Of a DNA stretch of 61,171 nucleotides, positions 59,632 to 61,171 are shown one piece after another. Origin of the DNA: Gammaproteobacteria bacterium 45_16_T64 (GTDB lineage Bacteria > Pseudomonadota > Gammaproteobacteria > Pseudomonadales > Ketobacteraceae); contig MABD01000044.1 of assembly GCA_002162955.1 (NCBI GenBank), positions 33,939 through 95,109 of the forward strand. Direction: 5' to 3'. Every line of letters begins with the position of its first letter. Positions within the stretch are counted from its first letter, which is position 1. The notes below the pieces were generated by a model. It was not told the DNA's origin. It searched no databases and was given only the letters and a program-made list of their open reading frames with translations. Position numbers and translations under genes: made by a program.

Positions 59632-61171
59632 ATGGTGGGTTCCTTGTACAAAACTGGTCAATTAAATTCTATTTTTATTTTCTTTGTTGTATTTCTAGTT
59701 GGAATTTATTGGATCTATTCCAGTGAATTACAAAGGGAGAATGAACAATATCTGTTGTTGGGGCAGGTGGTTAACTCCCAAGCATCAACCATAGAAAGAA
59801 GGTTGTCACATTCGTTATCCACAACGTATATTCTGGCTCAAGAATTAAGAAGGGCGAATGGAGAATTCGTGGATTTTGATAAATATGCAAGAGAGGTTAT
59901 TCGAACTATCAGTGGGGTGTCCAATTTACAGTTAGCTCCTAAAGGAATAATTGCTCAGATTTATCCATTGAAGGGAAATGAAAAAGCCATTGGGCATAAC
60001 TTGCTTGTCGACGATAGTAGAAAAAAAGAGGCGCATATGGCAATCGCCAAACGGAAGTTGACGTTGGCAGGGCCTTTTGACTTAATTCAAGGAGGGGTGG
60101 CGGTTATAGGGCGAAATCCAGTGTTTATTGAAGGTCAAGACGGTGAGTATTTTTGGGGGTTTACCTCTGCATTGATATTTTTGAATGACCTCATTTCTAT
60201 AACAGACCTTCGCCAGCTGGAAAGTGCCGGGTATAGTTTTGAAATATCAAGGCTGCACCCTGATAGCGGAAAAGAGGAGGTGTTCGCTCGGTCAATTTCA
60301 GGTTTGTCGTTTGCCACTTATTCTACTGGAGTCAGTGTCCCTAACGGAACGTGGAAATTAACCATGAGCCGTGTTTCCTCAGGAGTTAAAATATTCCTTA
60401 TTTCTGGCACGATAGGAAGCTTTTTTACAGCACTAATTATATCGATGTTGTCGTTGCGAATTTTTCGAGAACCACATCGCTTGAAAAGCGTGGTAGAAGA
60501 AAAAACCAAAGAACTAGAGTATTTTGCATTCCATGATCCGCTAACAGGCTTGGCAAATCGCCAAAGGTTGAGAGAGAGTTTAGAGCGGCAGATACAAGAG
60601 ATGAAAGCCAAGGACAAGTATCTAACAGTAATGTACGTTGATCTTGACGATTTCAAACGAGTTAATGACACGATGGGGCACGAAGCGGGTGATCGATTAT
60701 TACAGATTGTCGCCAAGAGAATTAAAGGGTCGGTAAGAAATAATGACATGGTTGCACGTTTGGGAGGCGACGAGTTTGCGATCTTGCTTGCTGATCTGGA
60801 CGGTCGCGATGATGCAGTAACCATAGCCTCTAATGTTATTCAATCTATTGTCCTCCCTGTACATCTAGGCCCTAGAGAAGCGATAGTGAGCGCGACGTGT
60901 GGAATTACAGTCTTCCCTGAAGACAGCGAGAACGCGGATGAATTGCTTCGGTATGCAGATTTGGCGTTGTATGCATCTAAGCGGTCCGGCAAAAACAGGT
61001 ATGGTTTTTTTGAACAGGATATGCAAAAAGAAGCTCACCGTTGGCTCTATCTAGAAGATGAGTTACTTAATGCTATTAGAAATAATGAACTCATTCTTGT
61101 TTATCAACCGGTTTATTCCTTGGGGAGCGGAGAGGTTGCTCGTTTAGAGGCGTTGATACGCTGGAATCATC
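59632..61171 (+). CDS. CHASE-GGDEF-EAL cyclic di-GMP enzyme, partial
   Basis: Open to the window edge (513 codons visible). A membrane helix (SIFIFFVVFLVGIYWIYSS) leads to a CHASE-type sensor domain (about 60-240: SNLQLAPKGIIAQIYPLKGN, GPFDLIQGGVAVIGRNPVFI), a second helix (about 255-280), then a GGDEF domain (DPLTGLANRQRLRESL, DLDDFKRVNDTMGHEAGD, and LGGDEFAIL with intact signature). RxxD is replaced by RNND, which still fits an I-site. The EAL domain begins (LVYQPVYSL, RLEALIRW). Cyclase is predicted active; the phosphodiesterase cannot be judged. ATG 59632 or GTG 59635 starts it. Confidence 0.9.
   Translation, partial: MVGSLYKTGQLNSIFIFFVVFLVGIYWIYSSELQRENEQYLLLGQVVNSQASTIERRLSHSLSTTYILAQELRRANGEFVDFDKYAREVIRTISGVSNLQLAPKGIIAQIYPLKGNEKAIGHNLLVDDSRKKEAHMAIAKRKLTLAGPFDLIQGGVAVIGRNPVFIEGQDGEYFWGFTSALIFLNDLISITDLRQLESAGYSFEISRLHPDSGKEEVFARSISGLSFATYSTGVSVPNGTWKLTMSRVSSGVKIFLISGTIGSFFTALIISMLSLRIFREPHRLKSVVEEKTKELEYFAFHDPLTGLANRQRLRESLERQIQEMKAKDKYLTVMYVDLDDFKRVNDTMGHEAGDRLLQIVAKRIKGSVRNNDMVARLGGDEFAILLADLDGRDDAVTIASNVIQSIVLPVHLGPREAIVSATCGITVFPEDSENADELLRYADLALYASKRSGKNRYGFFEQDMQKEAHRWLYLEDELLNAIRNNELILVYQPVYSLGSGEVARLEALIRWNH

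Noticed and set aside
1-61171. tRNA, rRNA, insertion sequence, CRISPR or prophage
   Set aside because: None of the hallmark sequences or genes was seen on either strand by reading; no search program was run.

Overview
The window looks like a chromosomal segment of a free-living, probably marine, respiratory gammaproteobacterium. The order lexA - psrA - nagZ - mscS - purine phosphoribosyltransferase - methylthioinosine phosphorylase, facing VF530 - csiV - mfd, resembles the lexA-psrA-nagZ-mfd neighbourhood of Pseudomonas and relatives. Other genes also fit this class: a phasin, a complete cbb3 oxidase locus, rlmM, tusA, epmC and many c-di-GMP and outer-membrane genes. No tRNA, rRNA, insertion sequence, phage gene or CRISPR array was seen. 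The genus cannot be fixed from sequence reading alone.

Layout. 1-2.3 kb: the start of a membrane sensor running off the left edge, a small conserved gene, lexA with two SOS boxes, and a small conserved protein. 2.3-15.4 kb: an outer-membrane barrel; psrA with its own operators; an L,D-transpeptidase whose start is damaged or unusual; a small cytochrome plus outer-membrane barrel pair; nagZ-mscS-hpt-MTI phosphorylase facing VF530-csiV-mfd; and a phasin gene. 15.4-15.8 kb: a gene-free stretch with iteron-like repeats and paired DnaA boxes. 15.8-23.1 kb: a Sel1 protein, cnoX, then a four-gene surface/c-di-GMP module (TPR plus DUF560-like barrel, FecR protein, membrane GGDEF enzyme, and a degenerate GGDEF copy). 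23.1-32.6 kb: ccoNOQP and ccoGHIS with a SafE-like protein, behind an Fnr/Anr-type promoter. 33.5-44.5 kb: lipid genes (SCP2, hydratase-2), a response regulator, rlmM, an MFS carrier, tusA, epmC, a crotonase and a Fur-box-linked TonB receptor. 44.6-61.2 kb: a more accessory part with hipBA plus a Tat-type lytic transglycosylase, a 7TMR hybrid kinase, a di-heme peroxidase, a CE2-like esterase lipoprotein, a LamG protein, a lipoxygenase with its full iron-ligand set, and a CHASE-GGDEF-EAL protein cut by the right edge.

How the genes work together. LexA and PsrA each carry their own recognition sites, so both regulators probably control themselves. The MTI phosphorylase releases hypoxanthine, which the adjacent phosphoribosyltransferase can salvage. 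CcoG/H/I/S assemble and load copper into the cbb3 oxidase CcoNOQP. The best candidates for undescribed biology are the DUF560/FecR/GGDEF/pseudo-GGDEF module, the hipBA-transglycosylase operon, the split hydratase-2/SCP2 pair, the lipoxygenase, and the DnaA-box/iteron region.
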